64,000 bases of DNA from Loxodes magnus (GCA_946699065.1 CAMPDV010002822.1:1-64000), one strand, 5' to 3'. Counted from the stretch's first letter, positions 1 to 12,130 are shown. Translations and numbers: made by a program. Notes: generated by a model from the letters alone, not told the origin.

Positions 1-480
1 CAAAATGATCCCATGGATATGGAACCGAATATCAAACCAGCAAAAATTCCGATAGTAAAGAATAGAAAGTAATGCTAGTATTGCAGGAAATATGGTCACA
101 ATTTAAGATATTGCTGAAAATTCTTTAAAATAAAAACTTGAAAACTTAAGTTATGAAAATCCATAAATAATTTATACTACACTCCAGAAGGTTATTATAC
201 AGAAAAATATGTACATAGGAAATGAACTCTTGAAGGACATTGCATTTGCTCAATAAAAAAAAATATTGAATATATTTTGAATCGAACTCGATTGAAGCAA
301 GATACCTTTAAGTAAAAAGGGTGAACAGAGGAGTACTGCAAGATATGTATCCTAAGAAGAAGAATCAGAAGAAGATTTAAAAATAGAATAATATTTAAAA
401 TAATTTAAAAATTTAAACTTTTTGATTAGAGGCAAACCAAATAAAGGTGTTACCACGTAAATAAATAATGTTATGTTAAG
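1..480 (+). CDS. gag-like CCHC zinc-knuckle protein, 5' end outside window
   Basis: Read with TAR=Gln and TGA=Trp, the frame runs in from the window edge and carries one complete zinc knuckle, CQYCRKYGHNLRYC (CX2CX4HX4C), at about 90-132. It is followed by a YYTPEGYYTEKY segment and, after a one-base shift near 225-230, by LLKDIAFAQ, LDWSKIP and EEDL blocks. The same order (PEG, LL-DI--AQ, DW-KIP, EEDL, then GKPNK) occurs in the minus-strand gene at 40.7-41.3 kb, so the two are homologous. Single CCHC knuckles in a basic protein are typical of retroelement Gag, which binds the element's RNA. No reverse transcriptase is visible nearby, so element origin is inference. The start lies upstream of the window and the end is approximate. 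Confidence 0.6.
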
Positions 481-2388
481 TTATATTATCTATATATTTT
501 AATTAATGATAGTCTATGTTAATATTAAATAAAAATCAAAGCTGATTTATTAGGTTAATCTGGTAATGTCTATCTTAGTAAAGTATGTATTTAAATATAA
601 TGTTTATATAATTTTTTATTAGTTTATAAATTTTAAGATATTTTGTTGGAATCAATAATTAAAACATTTAAATATTTAACAACATTATTTCAAAATTACT
701 ATCTAATTTTACTAACTACAGATATCAAAACTATACAACATTTTAAATCACTAATTTCATTAAATATATTCAACAACTAATATACCAAAATATCAATCTT
801 CAAATTACCTATTTATTCTTATACTTTAAATACTTCCCACATAAATATACTAAATATATGTGTGCACCAAAATACATACACACATTTTCAATCATCTCTA
901 CTTTTTATACATTTCCTTAAATAATTTGTAAAGAATACAAATATAAGACACAATCTACTTAAACTAACCATTTATTTTTAATCAAATATCAGAAATTGAT
1001 TTTCAATTATATTAAGATTTTACAAAGAAAAAGAAATTAAATATTTGAAAATATCTATTAAAACTAAATAGAATTAAAGGTATAATTAAAAGAAACTTTT
1101 ATAAGCGATGATAAAATACAAGAAGACTTAAGAAACCACATGAGAAAAGAAGTTTGACATTTTATTAAACATAAACTTAAATAAAGTGATGTTTCTGAAT
1201 AAAAAAGAAGCTTCATTTAATAGGAATATTTATTAAAGTGAAATAATTATAAATTTTATAGTTTAAGGTTTATTAAATTATTATTAAAGATTTATCTCTT
1301 AATTAATCTCATTCGAAACTATATTTACTATGAAATATAAACTTATTTTATTATTTCTTATGATTAATTAAATATCTTGTATTTACTTTAAATAAATATA
1401 AAACCATATTTATTCTTCTTTATATAGAATACTTATTTAAGATCTATTATTTTATTCTTAAACTAATTTATTACTAACTTCTTTAATTATTCGTTAAATT
1501 AAAAAATATTTCATTTATATAGCTTCTAAAATTACTTAATGAATATCTTAAAAAAAAATTAAATTTTAAAATTTTATTTTTATATCAAGACAAAATAAAA
1601 TTTCTAAGAATTAAGAATCAACAAATATAGAAAATTTGACATAGAATGTTAGATTAAGGATTTATTACTTTATTTTATTTCTGAGTTTGTATAATTTATG
1701 ATATTATAATAAAGTTTAGCTTTTTTATATTCAATTTTATTAATTAATTAAAAATAGATTTTTTATATTTGTTTTCTTATCATTATTTTTAATTTATCTT
1801 TTTTAATTTTTATTATATATAATTAAAGCTTTTATAAAGATGTTTTTATTTATAAATTTTTAATTTATTTCTCTTTTTATTATAATATTTTATTTTGATG
1901 CTTTGTTTTACTTTAATATATTATGAGAGCCAATTCTTTAATGATTAAGCCTCCAATATTATTAATTATGTGTTTTAATCAGTTTAAGCAATACAATTTA
2001 ATCTTTTTATTTTATTTATTTAGTTATATTTAAAGCTACCTCATACTGTAGTTTTACCTTAAATTTTCTTTTTTTGTTCTTATCTAGTATATTTATCTTA
2101 TAAAATGACTTATTCATATGTGAAATTAACATATATTATTGCTTTTTAAAGATTAATTTTAATAATTACATTAATTAATTTTATTTAATAAGAATAATTA
2201 ATTTTATATCTACACTTGCAAATATAAATATTTCACAGGATTCTAAAATTCAAAAATCTTTTAATTGCTGGAAACGGAGAAGGCTTAAAAGAATGAAGTA
2301 AAAGGTGAGAAGAATATATGATTTATTAGTAAATGATGAGATTTAAGACATAATAAAAAAATGAAGTAAGTAAAATTTTAAATTGCGA

Positions 2389-2690
2389 TAATATCTCTAA
2401 TCTTAGAGAGTTACCCGGTCTATTCCAAGATTTTGAAGAAAGTTTGTTTGAAAAATTATCTGGCTTTATAAGGGTTAGAAGTTTATGATTTTCGAATTTA
2501 TATTCATTACTCAATGTTTCTCTGTTTGCAGAAACTGATTAGCAGTATATCTGTTATAACTATTTACAATTTCATCAGAAAGAAAAACATGATGAGAACT
2601 ACTTTTCACAAGCATTAGAAGTTAATATTTCATTGATTAAAAAAATTCGCAAGCATCTTTTGGGTAAATAAAGCATTTATAATAATAAAA
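2389..2690 (+). CDS. short hypothetical coding stretch inside the duplication
   Basis: With the reassigned code one frame gives about 95 residues of mixed, protein-like composition, including NLRELPGLF, FEESLFEKL and HDENYFSQALEVN. One TGA lies where Trp is plausible (SLWFSNLYSL). The matching stretch in the second copy (about 28560-28820) keeps much of the frame but has several indels. I recognise no family and cannot place a start. It may be an exon of a larger gene or a gene relic. Confidence 0.3.
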
Positions 2691-3029
2691 TTTCAAACAC
2701 TTTTTTAGTTAAAAAATTTAAATTTAAAATTATTAAGTAACTTTTATTATACTATGAGATTAAATATACACAGAATTAGTTCAAACTTAAAAATTAACAT
2801 TATTTAAAATTTGTTCTTATAGATAAAAAAGTAACTTTTTTAGTAAAATTATAGAATAATTAATTTTAAAATTAACATTTAAAATTGTATTACTTTAAAA
2901 ATTATTCAGATTATCTTTGTCTTAATTATAAATTTAGAACTAGTATTATCATGCACTAAGTATAAATTTAAAATTATTTAAAATTAACGATTTAAATTTT
3001 TTAATAAGTACATATTAAATTATTATATT

Positions 3030-3563
3030 TTAAAATCGCCATAGTTGTTAGAAGGTGAACAGCAAGGTCGTCTTCATCAGAGGGGAAGTTAAGTACCCAT
3101 AATCGACTTTATGTCTTCCTCTGCTTTGGTTTGGCCTCGAGACATAAGATTCTTAGACCTTCGGCACTGGCTTCATTTATTTTTAACTCTGGAACTAAAA
3201 AGAAATAATATTGCGAGCTTCATCAGAGGTGGGGAATTTAAGGTACCCATTAATTGGCACATGTCGTTCCTCTGCTTTGGTGATGCAATGAGACACAATC
3301 CTGCCATGTCCTTGGACCTCCAGCAAGTATTAAAGATTACGAATTATTCTAAAATTATATCAGTATTGAACATTTTTATCTATACTGAATAATTATACCA
3401 GTACTGAACAAGGTTTATAAGTATCTGATAATTTTAATCAGTAACAAACATTCTTGTCAGTATGAAACATCTTTTTTTAAAGAGCTACGCACCAACGAGA
3501 GTGCTACGCACTCTATAATCAAATTTATTTATTTATTTATTTGATTATTTATTTATTTATATT
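3030..3563. mobile_element. 534 bp insertion present only in copy 1 of the duplication
   Basis: The second copy reads straight through this point (29170-29190). Here about 534 bp interrupt it, flanked on both sides by TTATATT (3023-3029 and 3557-3563), which looks like a target-site duplication. The insert is richer in G+C than its surroundings. It holds a ~110 bp segment present twice (about 3069-3170 and 3215-3335; shared blocks CTTCATCAGAGG and TTCCTCTGCTTTGG). After that come four degenerate CAGTA-type repeats (3361-3470), a hairpin (3498-3514) and an ATTT run. There is no transposase. It could be a small non-autonomous element or a ciliate internally eliminated sequence. Confidence 0.6.
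3498..3514. other. perfect 7-bp hairpin in the insertion
   Basis: AGAGTGC and GCACTCT pair perfectly around a TAC loop. The motif GCTACGCAC occurs twice within 25 bases (3484-3492 and 3503-3511). It sits just before the AT-rich right end of the 534 bp insertion, so it may be a terminal structure of that element. Function is unknown. Confidence 0.5.
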
Positions 3564-4263
3564 AGGATTTGAATTAATGAATATCAAAATATATAATTTT
3601 CATATCTTCAATAAAAAATTAAATTGTTTTCTCAAATTAAAAAAATTAAACCTTTTAAGCTTTATTAGTAGATCAACAAACATTTCAAAAGATCTAACTT
3701 GAAGATTTTAATGTGTTTACTATTTAATATATTATTTTCTCTCATCTCTTTTTTAATAATTTATAATTAATTTATTTTATGATGAAAAATAAATTTTTAA
3801 TCATAATTTGCTATTTAGCAATTCTGAATTCATAAATATATATGAAAAAAATTTAATATTTTCTAATTGTCTTTTTATTAAATTTATCATTCTTACCTAT
3901 AATAAATATCAAAAATAGCAAAATAAATAAATTCTTATATTATAAAAAGTAAAAAATTGTATAAAATAAATCTATATTAAAAATATTTTTATTTTAAATT
4001 TAGAGAGATGTAATTAACAATTTATGTAGATAAAATGATTTACTTTATTAAAATATATCTAAATATATTTACATCTTTTTAATATAAATCTCCTTAAAAA
4101 TTTTGTCCATCTTTAAAATTTCCTGAAGTGAAAAAAGCAAAAAAGAAATTTTAAAATATTTAAAATATTACTAATTTCTCTAATACTTTTTATCTAAAAA
4201 TTTTTATACTTCTAACGATTTTATCTTTAAAAAAAATTGTAAGCCTTAGCATTAAAATTTTTA

Positions 4264-5600
4264 TTCCGTCCGAAAAATCTCTTGTAGTGTAAAACGCTGA
4301 GCAAAAAAACAAAATAAAAATTTTTCCATTTTATTTCGATGTTATAGTTAAAAAATAACTGATAGAGATTATTAAATAACTTTATTAGACATTTTATATT
4401 CAAATTGTCAAAATTTTTTCCAAAATTAAAAAAAATTCTATTCAATGCTTAATTTACATTATGACTCCCCAAATTTTTAACCCATAACCTTAAAAAATAT
4501 TCATTTTATAAATATTCGATTATTTAAATTAAAAAATATCCGATCTCTTTAAATCAAAAAATTTTTTCTTATTCCGTCCGAAAAAAACTCTTGTAGTAAT
4601 AAAACGCTGAGCAAAAAAAACAAAAATAAATTTTCACGCTTTTTGACTGTAAAAACATTTTTTACTTTTTAAATATTTATTTTCAAAATTAATCTTAAAA
4701 AATTTTTAAATTCTTGAAACCAAAAATATACTTTGTTCTTAAAAAAAAAATTAACTCCAAACTAATTTGAAAAAAAAATTTGCGTTTTTTTTGAAATTAA
4801 AAAATCTTAAATTTTTTGTCTTATTGCAGTTCTAAAAAACATTTTAATTTAAAAATTTTTTTTAATCACTTCAATTATTTGTTAATTCCCAATATTAATA
4901 TAAACTTTTCACTAATTCCGTTTCTCCTTTTAAAATTAATCCATTCTCCTTCATATCCTTTACTTAACAAATCTCACTCTTTAATAATTTAATCAACACT
5001 CCCCTTCCCTTATCCCTTTTTACACTTTTTTAGTTCCATTTCAAATTTTTTTTGTCCTAACTTTCACACTTTTGTTCCGACGCCACTTTTCCCTATAGTG
5101 CAAAAACGCTGAGCAAAAAAACAAATATTTTATTTTCGCAATTTTTATAACTCTTTTAAACCCTTTTCTACTTTTTCAATTCTTATTTTAAGAATTGTCT
5201 TAAAAAATTATATGTTCTTAAATTCAAATAATATTCTTAAATTAAAAAAAATTACACTACTTAATTCTAAAATTCTTTCTTTTCCTCAATTATCTAAAAT
5301 CTCAAACACTTTTTTTTTTATTCGCAACTCAAAATATTTTTTTTCATTTTAGAAAATTTTGCACTCTCCTCTCTTAAATTAAACAAAAGTATAAATTTCA
5401 ACTAATTCCATTTCTCCCTTTTAACTAATCCATTCTTAATCTTATTAAAACTTATACTTAAAAAACCTCACTCTCTAATATATTCATTAAACATTACCAT
5501 CCCTTTTTACCCTTTTATTAGTTATGCTTCAAATTATTTTATGTCAAAAAAATCAATTTTGTTCCGACAGAAAATATTTTTTTTAGTACAAACAATGAGC
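4264..5600. repeat. four degenerate copies of a TTCCGTCCG...GCTGAGC box, copy 1
   Basis: Boxes at about 4264-4301, 4571-4612, 5076-5117 and 5562-5600 share TTCCG(T/A)C..., then (A/T)GTG-AAA-CGCTGAGCAAAAAA. The first two are closest and the last is most degraded. On the minus strand each gives GCTCAGCGTTTT...ACTA(C/T)(A)AG, which could hold a 15-16 nt intron. The DNA between boxes 3 and 4 encodes a repeated LxxLL(K/E)SE(I/V) pattern on the minus strand. This suggests internal repeats of a gene downstream of the TRIM-like gene, but I could not join exons with confidence. Confidence 0.5.
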
Positions 5601-6099
5601 AATCAAATATTCTATTTTCATTATTTTTATACGTTTAAAAAACATTAATTAAATATATACTATTACACATCATTAAATTATTAAATGCATAATCTTTAAA
5701 ATAAATAATATATAATAACTTTAAAATTATAAAATTATAAATAATATTATAATTATAAAATTATAAATAATAAAATTAAAATAATTACCTTCCTTCTTTT
5801 ATAACAAACATTTAACTTTTATTATCTAAAAAACAATCTACTCATTAAAAAAAATACCTTTAACATTCTTTATACTCTTTATACTCTTTTCACTCTTTAT
5901 AATATTTATATTCCCTTAATAGTATTTATACTCAAATAGTATTTATAAGCAACTTTTATTTACTAACCATACACACACTAAATAGTATTTATAACCAACT
6001 TTATTTAAACTTATAAACAATCTTTCATATATAAATATATAAACTCATAAACATATAACCATATAAACATATAAACATATAAATATAAATATTATGTAA

Positions 6100-6480
6100 T
6101 TAATAAGAGTTATTATTAAGTATATCAGTTGTTCACTCTCATACTTTGTGACCAGACTCATCCATCACTACAACCATGAAATTCATACAACCTGAATTCA
6201 CATTAACAAACTCACACCCCCCTTATTTCACAAAACATACACTCTATTACATTATCTTTAAACCATTTGTACCAACTTATATTAATTAAAACTTACCATC
6301 TATTTAATTAAAACGTAAAAAAACAAACTTACATACTAATTCTTACTCCAATTATTACATTCTAAAATTAATATCTAAACCTAAAATACCTTCTTCTAAT
6401 ATTGATTAAAATATATATTACTATCCGAAACTTATAAACATATGTCAAATTGTATATTACCAACTGATCAGTAATACTTA
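6100..6480 (-). other. probable exon/micro-intron region downstream of the array, copy 1
   Basis: On the minus strand, sequence after the array keeps the form AG-NNN-GTA: codon-sized pieces AAT, TAT, ATG and TTG each lie between an AG and a GTA. Then comes a longer stretch starting WYKWFKDN that is shared with the second copy (about 31800-31995). In that stretch a Trp codon is TGA here and TGG in copy 2 (VMDESGHKVW against VMDKSGNKMW), as expected if it is translated. I therefore think a gene continues past the array. Its exon structure is not settled, and no domain is recognised. Confidence 0.35.
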
Positions 6481-6481
6481 C

Positions 6482-6791
6482 AATCTATACAGTTAAGAAT
6501 ATTAAAATGCTTACATCCTATAATTTAAGAATATTAAAATAACTTACCTAAGTTAAGAATATTAAAATAACTTACATGCTATAAGTTAAGAATATTAAAA
6601 TAACTTACCTAAGTTAAGAATATTAAAATACTTACCTAAGTTAAGAATATTAAAATGACTTACCTAAGTTAAGAATATTAAAATTTTTTACGTTCTATAA
6701 GTTAAGAATATTAAAATGCTTACATCCTATAAGTTAAGAATATTAAAATAACTTACAATCTATAAGTTAAGAAATATTAAAATAACTTACC
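6482..6791 (-). repeat. intron-like tandem array, copy 1 (10 units)
   Basis: Ten tandem units, read on the minus strand (the strand of the TRIM-like gene). Each begins GTAAG(T/C), runs through ATTTTAATATT to CTTAAC, and ends in TTAG or TTATAG, so every unit has a 5' splice site, a branch-site-like CTTAAC and a 3' AG. Units ending TTAG abut the next GTAAG with no spacer. Units ending in TATAG are followed by exactly three bases (ATT, GAT, AAC, CAT, GAT, ATT) before the next GTAAG. The 5' neighbour is a longer intron-like piece starting GTACGT. The 3' neighbour is an 18 nt piece ending ACTGATCAG. Confidence 0.8.
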
Positions 6792-6829
6792 TATTTTAAA
6801 AAATAAAAGTTTAGAAATGTAACGTACTT

Positions 6830-8655
6830 CCTTAATATAGATTATTTACCATCTACATATATTATTTAAAATTAACTCCATCTCATTTATAACTATTCCC
6901 CATCCATTATATTTAAAGATTGCATTGTCTAGTTGAACTCTAACTTATTGCCATTCTTATAGATAGCCAATGACCATCAGTATAAATTTGTTTATTCTTA
7001 TATCATGTTCTTTAGTTATCCGATAGTAGTGTCTTGCTTAACCACAAGCTTCACAGATTTATTATTCGGAGATACTATTGATATTATGGATTTCATATTT
7101 CATTATCCTTGCTCGTAACTCATTCGACTAACTAGTTAACTATTTCCTTTCCTCCAATAAATTTTTATCTAGTTCTCCAAATTAGATCTCTCCTATCGCA
7201 AACTCTCTATCTACTAACCCAACTCAAGATTTAATGAAATATTATTATTATTAGCCTTTGTAACCACATTCAAATCACTTTCTCTCTAACTATTTTACTC
7301 ACTCAATTTATTGATTTAAACCCTTAAATTATCATTGTCCTCTCTCTAAAGATCAAACTCATTCTACAACTCTCTTATTCTTTACTCTTTCTATAAATCT
7401 TGCTTTTCATACTACTACTATTTAGATATATTCCTCTAATCCTTCTCTTGAATAACCTACAACAACTCACTTATTCGTAATTTATATTAAACACCCTCAC
7501 TCGATAAACTCTCTATTTACTCACTCAAAACCTTAGACTATTCCTATAGCTTATCTTTACATCCTTATAACTCGAAATCCTTTTACTATAAGATAGCATT
7601 CTATTACTATATCAAACTCTTTTTTTATAATTATTGATCCTCTATTACTTTCTAGTTACGAGATATTTATTCCCTCAAGTCAGTCAACAACATATCCTTA
7701 TCTCTTATTACCTAAACAACTTTTATATTTGTTCTTCACTTTTCTAATTGACACTCTCCTATGATTTAGCCTACAACTATAACTCCTTTCATAAATGCTA
7801 TATAGTTCTCTAAAAAGATTATTTCTATTCTCTAACTCGCAACTCCTATAGCGGCTGAATCTCCTTTATCATTTTCTCAAAGACCTAAACTTCCATATTC
7901 TTTAAACTAAGATAGCCTTATACTAAGAATATTTTTACTCATCCTTTATTCACTTCTCTTATAACTATACCTCCAATCTCTCTATCTCCATCTTCTTTTT
8001 CTCACATTACTATATAGTAGCCTATTACATTGACCCGATACTCTTTAGTCTTTCAAATAGATTTATTTTAACCCATTTCCTATCTACACTATTCACCTTA
8101 GTCCTATACTCTTAACACCACCTCCTCACATGCTTACTCTAAACTTCTCTTGATTTTATCATAGATTTATACTATATATTTAATATTTATCGCATAATCC
8201 TCAGACAATTACTTTTATCATTGACCTAAAACAGAAGAATATTGCTTTAACCTCTCCTTTATAACACTCAAAGTCATTTACATACGAACTTACATAATAG
8301 GAACGATCTCCTCTTGTCTAACACATTGATGATTCTTATGAGAATCCTATTAACATTTTTCACATATTAATGCACTATCATTCAGACAATACAATGATAG
8401 AATCTCATTATGCTACTAACATATACTCAATTGGCTTTATTTGGACTCCTCTTAAAGATGTAAATCTAGTATTTACAATTCTTCAATTGGTCTATCAGTG
8501 ATGATGTTGTGATTGTTGCATATGAACTTCTTTTAAACTTTGTAGATACCTCTCAAACATCTCTCACAGATGATACATCCACAATCACATCTTCTAGGCT
8601 TTTTAAGCTCTTAGTTGAAGCCTTTTTCGCAAACTTCACATTTAGATGCTTGCAT
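6830..8655 (-). CDS. TRIM-like protein: RING, B-box, coiled coil, ubiquitin-like domain (copy 1)
   Basis: ATG at 8655 (minus). Residues 6-50 form a RING-like finger: CEVC, then CDCGCIICERC, then a CNNH block. Around residues 80-115 is a B-box with CQQHNEILSLYC, LICEKC and an HKNH pair. Next comes a long Gln/Glu/Lys-rich coiled coil. The C-terminal part resembles ubiquitin: VKLVIKQDTTIGQLKDMIEQ, LAIYKNGNKLE and QTMQSLNIM. RING/B-box/coiled-coil proteins are usually E3 ubiquitin ligases that oligomerise through the coil. The appended ubiquitin-like fold is unusual for the family. A TGA in GQWQKQL reads as Trp. One extra T near 8066, compared with copy 2, breaks the frame and could be a sequencing error. 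The gene may continue through the intron-like array. Confidence 0.7.
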
Positions 8656-8699
8656 TTTATTTTTTGAATAAACTAAAAATTAAAAGAAACTAAATTTTT

Positions 8700-10255
8700 G
8701 GCTTAAGAGATACTTAGATATTAATAGTATTATTTTATTAACTTAATACTTAATAAATAGAAGAATAATTACTATTAAAATTAATATATAAAATGGAAGA
8801 ATTTTCCCTCTAAAATATTACTATATAAATAATATTTTGTTACATAGCCAAGGGATACGATGAATTTTAGGAAAATATAGGAAAATTAGTAAGCCTAAAT
8901 AAAAATTTAGTAGAATAGCTAGATGATACCTATAATAGCCTCTAGTAGATAACTAAATTAATACGCGTGACATAATATCAAAGAAAAAATAACAAATATT
9001 TCTAATCATTACAGAATCTAACTTAAGTTATAATCACATCCAAGGTTTCTCGCTTATCAACTACAAATAACTGAGAAGGCTAATAGTTAATCTTAACTAA
9101 GTTTAACAAGTTTTTTGAAATGCTGATCTCTTAGAGTTGACAAAAAGATGATATTTCTTTTAACTAGTTGAAAAACCTAGAAAGACTGAAAAACTACATT
9201 TAGTGCTTAATGCTTTGCTATATTGAAATAGAGTTTAAAAAAAAAAAACGCAAGATAGCATATTAATTTTGACTTATCCTCAAAAAATAGACTTGTAATA
9301 GAACCTCTTTAATCTGAAGTATTATTCGTACTTAGAATAGAAATTAAAACTTTAAGAATAGATTAAGAGTCACTAACATTGGATAAGTATGAGTAACAAA
9401 ATAAAAAACAAAAATTTTTAAAGCACTAGTAAACATAATAAGTGCAAAGGTATTTTTTATAGTGCATGGAAAGATTGAAACATTAGATTGTTCTAATTTT
9501 AATGAATATATGAAAAAATTAGAGATTAAATTAGCATGTTGAATATATTACTGTTCTCTTAGGTGAGGAAAGTAAAATAACAAGATATTAAAAAGCTCGT
9601 ATGAAGAAATTCTTCGTGCTCTAATACTCATAACATGCTAACTAAATACTTTCATGAATCAAGAAACTAAAAGTCTGTCATTTAATTCTAAATTACAAGA
9701 TTAGCATTCAATCTAATTACGGTGATGCCTAGAAAACTGATGAAACCAAACACTATTTAAAATCAGTTTTTTTTTCTTGAATGATCTTTATCAGAGATTA
9801 TGTATTTTTAGATTTTCAGTTCCAAAAAAATAAGGCTCTTCCAAAATATCTGTTGCTAAGCTTCACGAATACAATATTCATCAAGTAAAGAAAAAAGATC
9901 CTCTCTCAAAAAGAAAGCTCCTGCACATATATTACAGGATCACTTATCATTTTTATAGCAATATACATTTGGAAGATTCATATTTAATACAAATGTGTGA
10001 ATTTCTAATATTACGTTCTAAAATTTGAAGTGATTTTAAAAGAAAAAAAATTGAATATCTGTTTGCATTAAAAGAATTTTAGCTCTTTCCTTAGAATCGG
10101 AATTTCATTTAACTAAGTCCTTAAACTGAAAGCATTAAAGGGTTTAAACAATTAATTGCTTAAATTACTTGTATAAGCTTTTATAGTCGTTAGTTTACTT
10201 TAGGAGTAAAATGTAGTTAGTAAAACTGTTAGGAGCCATCGAACTTTTTACCTAC
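8700..10255. other. AT-rich DNA upstream of the TRIM-like gene; no clear gene
   Basis: The first ~900 bp belong to the duplicated segment and are well conserved between copies, including a rare ACGCGTG block near 8964. They may hold the promoter of the divergent TRIM-like gene or a gene I could not read. From 9614 to 10255 the sequence is unique in the window, and I found no frame that looks like protein over more than about 40 codons. Confidence 0.3.
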
Positions 10256-10790
10256 TACCTACTATTACTCGTCTATATAATGATTTCCATTTGTCAAAAG
10301 AATCTTAACCAAAATTCTTCTAAACTCTTTCTGTCAGAGCTTCGGCTAATGAAAGATAAGGTCGATCAAAAGTTCCCTTGTTTAAACTTTGAGTTTTCAT
10401 TTGGCTATTCGCTAGTCGCTTCATCGCAAAATTTATAGAAAGCCCCGTTTTTAGTAAATCCTATTAGAGGATAATTTATATTCGTAACATAAATAACCAA
10501 AGGATTCTCCAAAGAGGATTAATCAGGACCTTCCTCACATCTAGGATCATTTGGGTTAGCTAAATTTTTAATAAGCCCAGCAGGAATTCATCTAGAAAAA
10601 AAAGAGCCGATTCTATAAATTCTTAATTACAATATCAGCAATGCCAATATTTGGAATTTTATTCTACGCGCTTTGATTTTAGTATCATACAGAGCAAAAA
10701 GGATGAACATGAAAATATTGTTTTTCCCAAAAGATCGAAAAGTAATGTTTAATCTTAGTCTTAAGTATCATTGAACATATAAGTACAATC
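10256..10790 (+). CDS. hypothetical coding stretch
   Basis: One frame with TAR=Gln gives about 170 residues of good protein-like composition, for example SFGYSLVASSQNLQKAPFL, NPIRGQFIFVTQITKGF and NANIWNFILRALILVSYRA. It leads towards the membrane-protein region at 11.2 kb and could be its upstream part. No family is recognised. Start and end are approximate. Confidence 0.4.
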
Positions 10791-11169
10791 AGCTCCATCA
10801 TAAAGACACCCTGCAATCATATATTTTTTCTTGATTTTTTTAATCTTTCTATTATCATGAAAATTAAGTTTAAGAGCTCTTATAGTTTTGATAATTCTAT
10901 TAAATTTAATCATAGTTATATTAAGTTTCCAATATTTCTTAAAAACTTTCCTTCTCGCTGTTGCTATTCCATTTAATTCATACATTCTAACGGGCGATCT
11001 TCTAAATACACGCTTTTATCATTATTTGAAATTCTTTGAAAAGCTTATTAAAATGTGAGACTATACTAAATTTCAAGTTTATGTGGAAGTTTAATATATA
11101 GCATGCATTCAGGTTATGCTAAGGAAATTTATCGTCTCTTGATCTACTTAACTATCTCAGTCATATTGA

Positions 11170-12130
11170 ATGCAACTGGCTTAGTAAATACTATCGCCTA
11201 AATTATTTTATGTGGTTTAATCTTTTCATCTCATTTTACAGCAATGCTTATAATCAAAATCGCAGAAAATTTTTGTTTGCATATTTCATTCCTAATTCGA
11301 TTTCATATAATCACAACACATTATTCTCCATCACTTTCATAACAAATGCAATCTTTCTATTCTCAAACACATTCTTTAGAATAGCATTGCTCATCGCATT
11401 AACCATTCCCTATAAAAATAAGACTAAAAGATTTAAGAGCTTAGCATTTCACTTAGTATTCATTGGTCAGAATCAAGAAATTAACTTTTCATATATTCAA
11501 TTTCTTGCTGCGTTGGATAGCGCATTTACAATGCTTATTGCAATAATTGCACTCTACTACTTTACACCAGCCTTCACAATAATTTTCATTTTGTAAATGC
11601 AAGAATGAAGATCATTTAACATTAGAGGTATATTTACTCAAGCACAGGTCACTAAAAAAGATGTACTAAGAAACATTATAATTGAATAGTTTCATTACTC
11701 CAGGGTGAGTATCAAAGCTACAATAACTATTTCAACAATCACTTATCATTCTTATAATCTATTACTCTTTTAACTGTAAAGTATAATGATATCTAAACAT
11801 TTTATGCAATCTCTTTTTATCTTCTAAACATTACTTAACAAAACATAAAAGATCGCAAAATCCATTATTAAGTAACTCTGGATAGCAAGGAAATCCTTCA
11901 TAAGAATCTGATTTATTCATTTCTTTAAAGCAACATTAATCGTTATCATAGTCACAGTAAAAAGAACTGCAATTTTGATCGCTTAATTATCTATCATTGC
12001 AAAATTCATCTATTGCCCAGACTTATACTGCAACATTCTTTGACTAAATCTGTTGTACAACAATTCAAACCATTCATAATTACAATAAGGACTTAGCAAT
12101 TCTTCAAACATATTCCATTTCCTATTTAAC
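11170..12130 (+). CDS. multi-pass membrane protein, unrecognised
   Basis: A single frame of about 310 codons, free of frameshifts, contains several hydrophobic helices: around FITNAIFLFSNTFFRIALLI, then FLAALDSAFTMLIAIIALYY followed by FTPAFTIIFIL. Short basic loops (IPYKNKTKRFKS) separate them. A TGA reads as Trp in QMQEWRSF. The soluble segment after the helices (TQAQVTKKDVLRNIII) resembles a cytoplasmic loop. It may be part of one gene with 10.26-10.79 kb. I do not recognise the family. Transport or signalling is possible, but nothing in the sequence decides it. Confidence 0.45.

Larger units (their letters stand above)
1121..9613. repeat. ~8.5 kb direct repeat, copy 1
   Basis: Sequence from the AGACTTAAGAAAC block to TATGAAGAAATTC matches 27530-35669 in the same orientation and order, diverged by scattered substitutions and small indels. 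It contains an AT-rich 5' part, a four-box repeat region, an intron-like array, a minus-strand TRIM-like gene and that gene's upstream region. Copy 1 differs by an extra ~240 bp near 2.15-2.40 kb, a ~534 bp insertion at 3.03-3.56 kb and a shorter array. The similarity covers non-coding as well as coding parts, so this is a segmental duplication, not conservation of a gene alone. Confidence 0.9.

Noticed and set aside
3069..3335. RRM (RNA-binding) domains in the doubled segment of the insertion
   Set aside because: A fragment like NGYLKFPTSDEA recalls an RNP1 strand, but the frames differ between the two units and the rest of the fold is missing.
4227..4445. Minus-strand 72-codon frame repeated at 29833-30063
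   Set aside because: It lies in the duplicated segment, the two copies diverge by frame-changing indels, and the composition is Asn/Phe/Lys low complexity.
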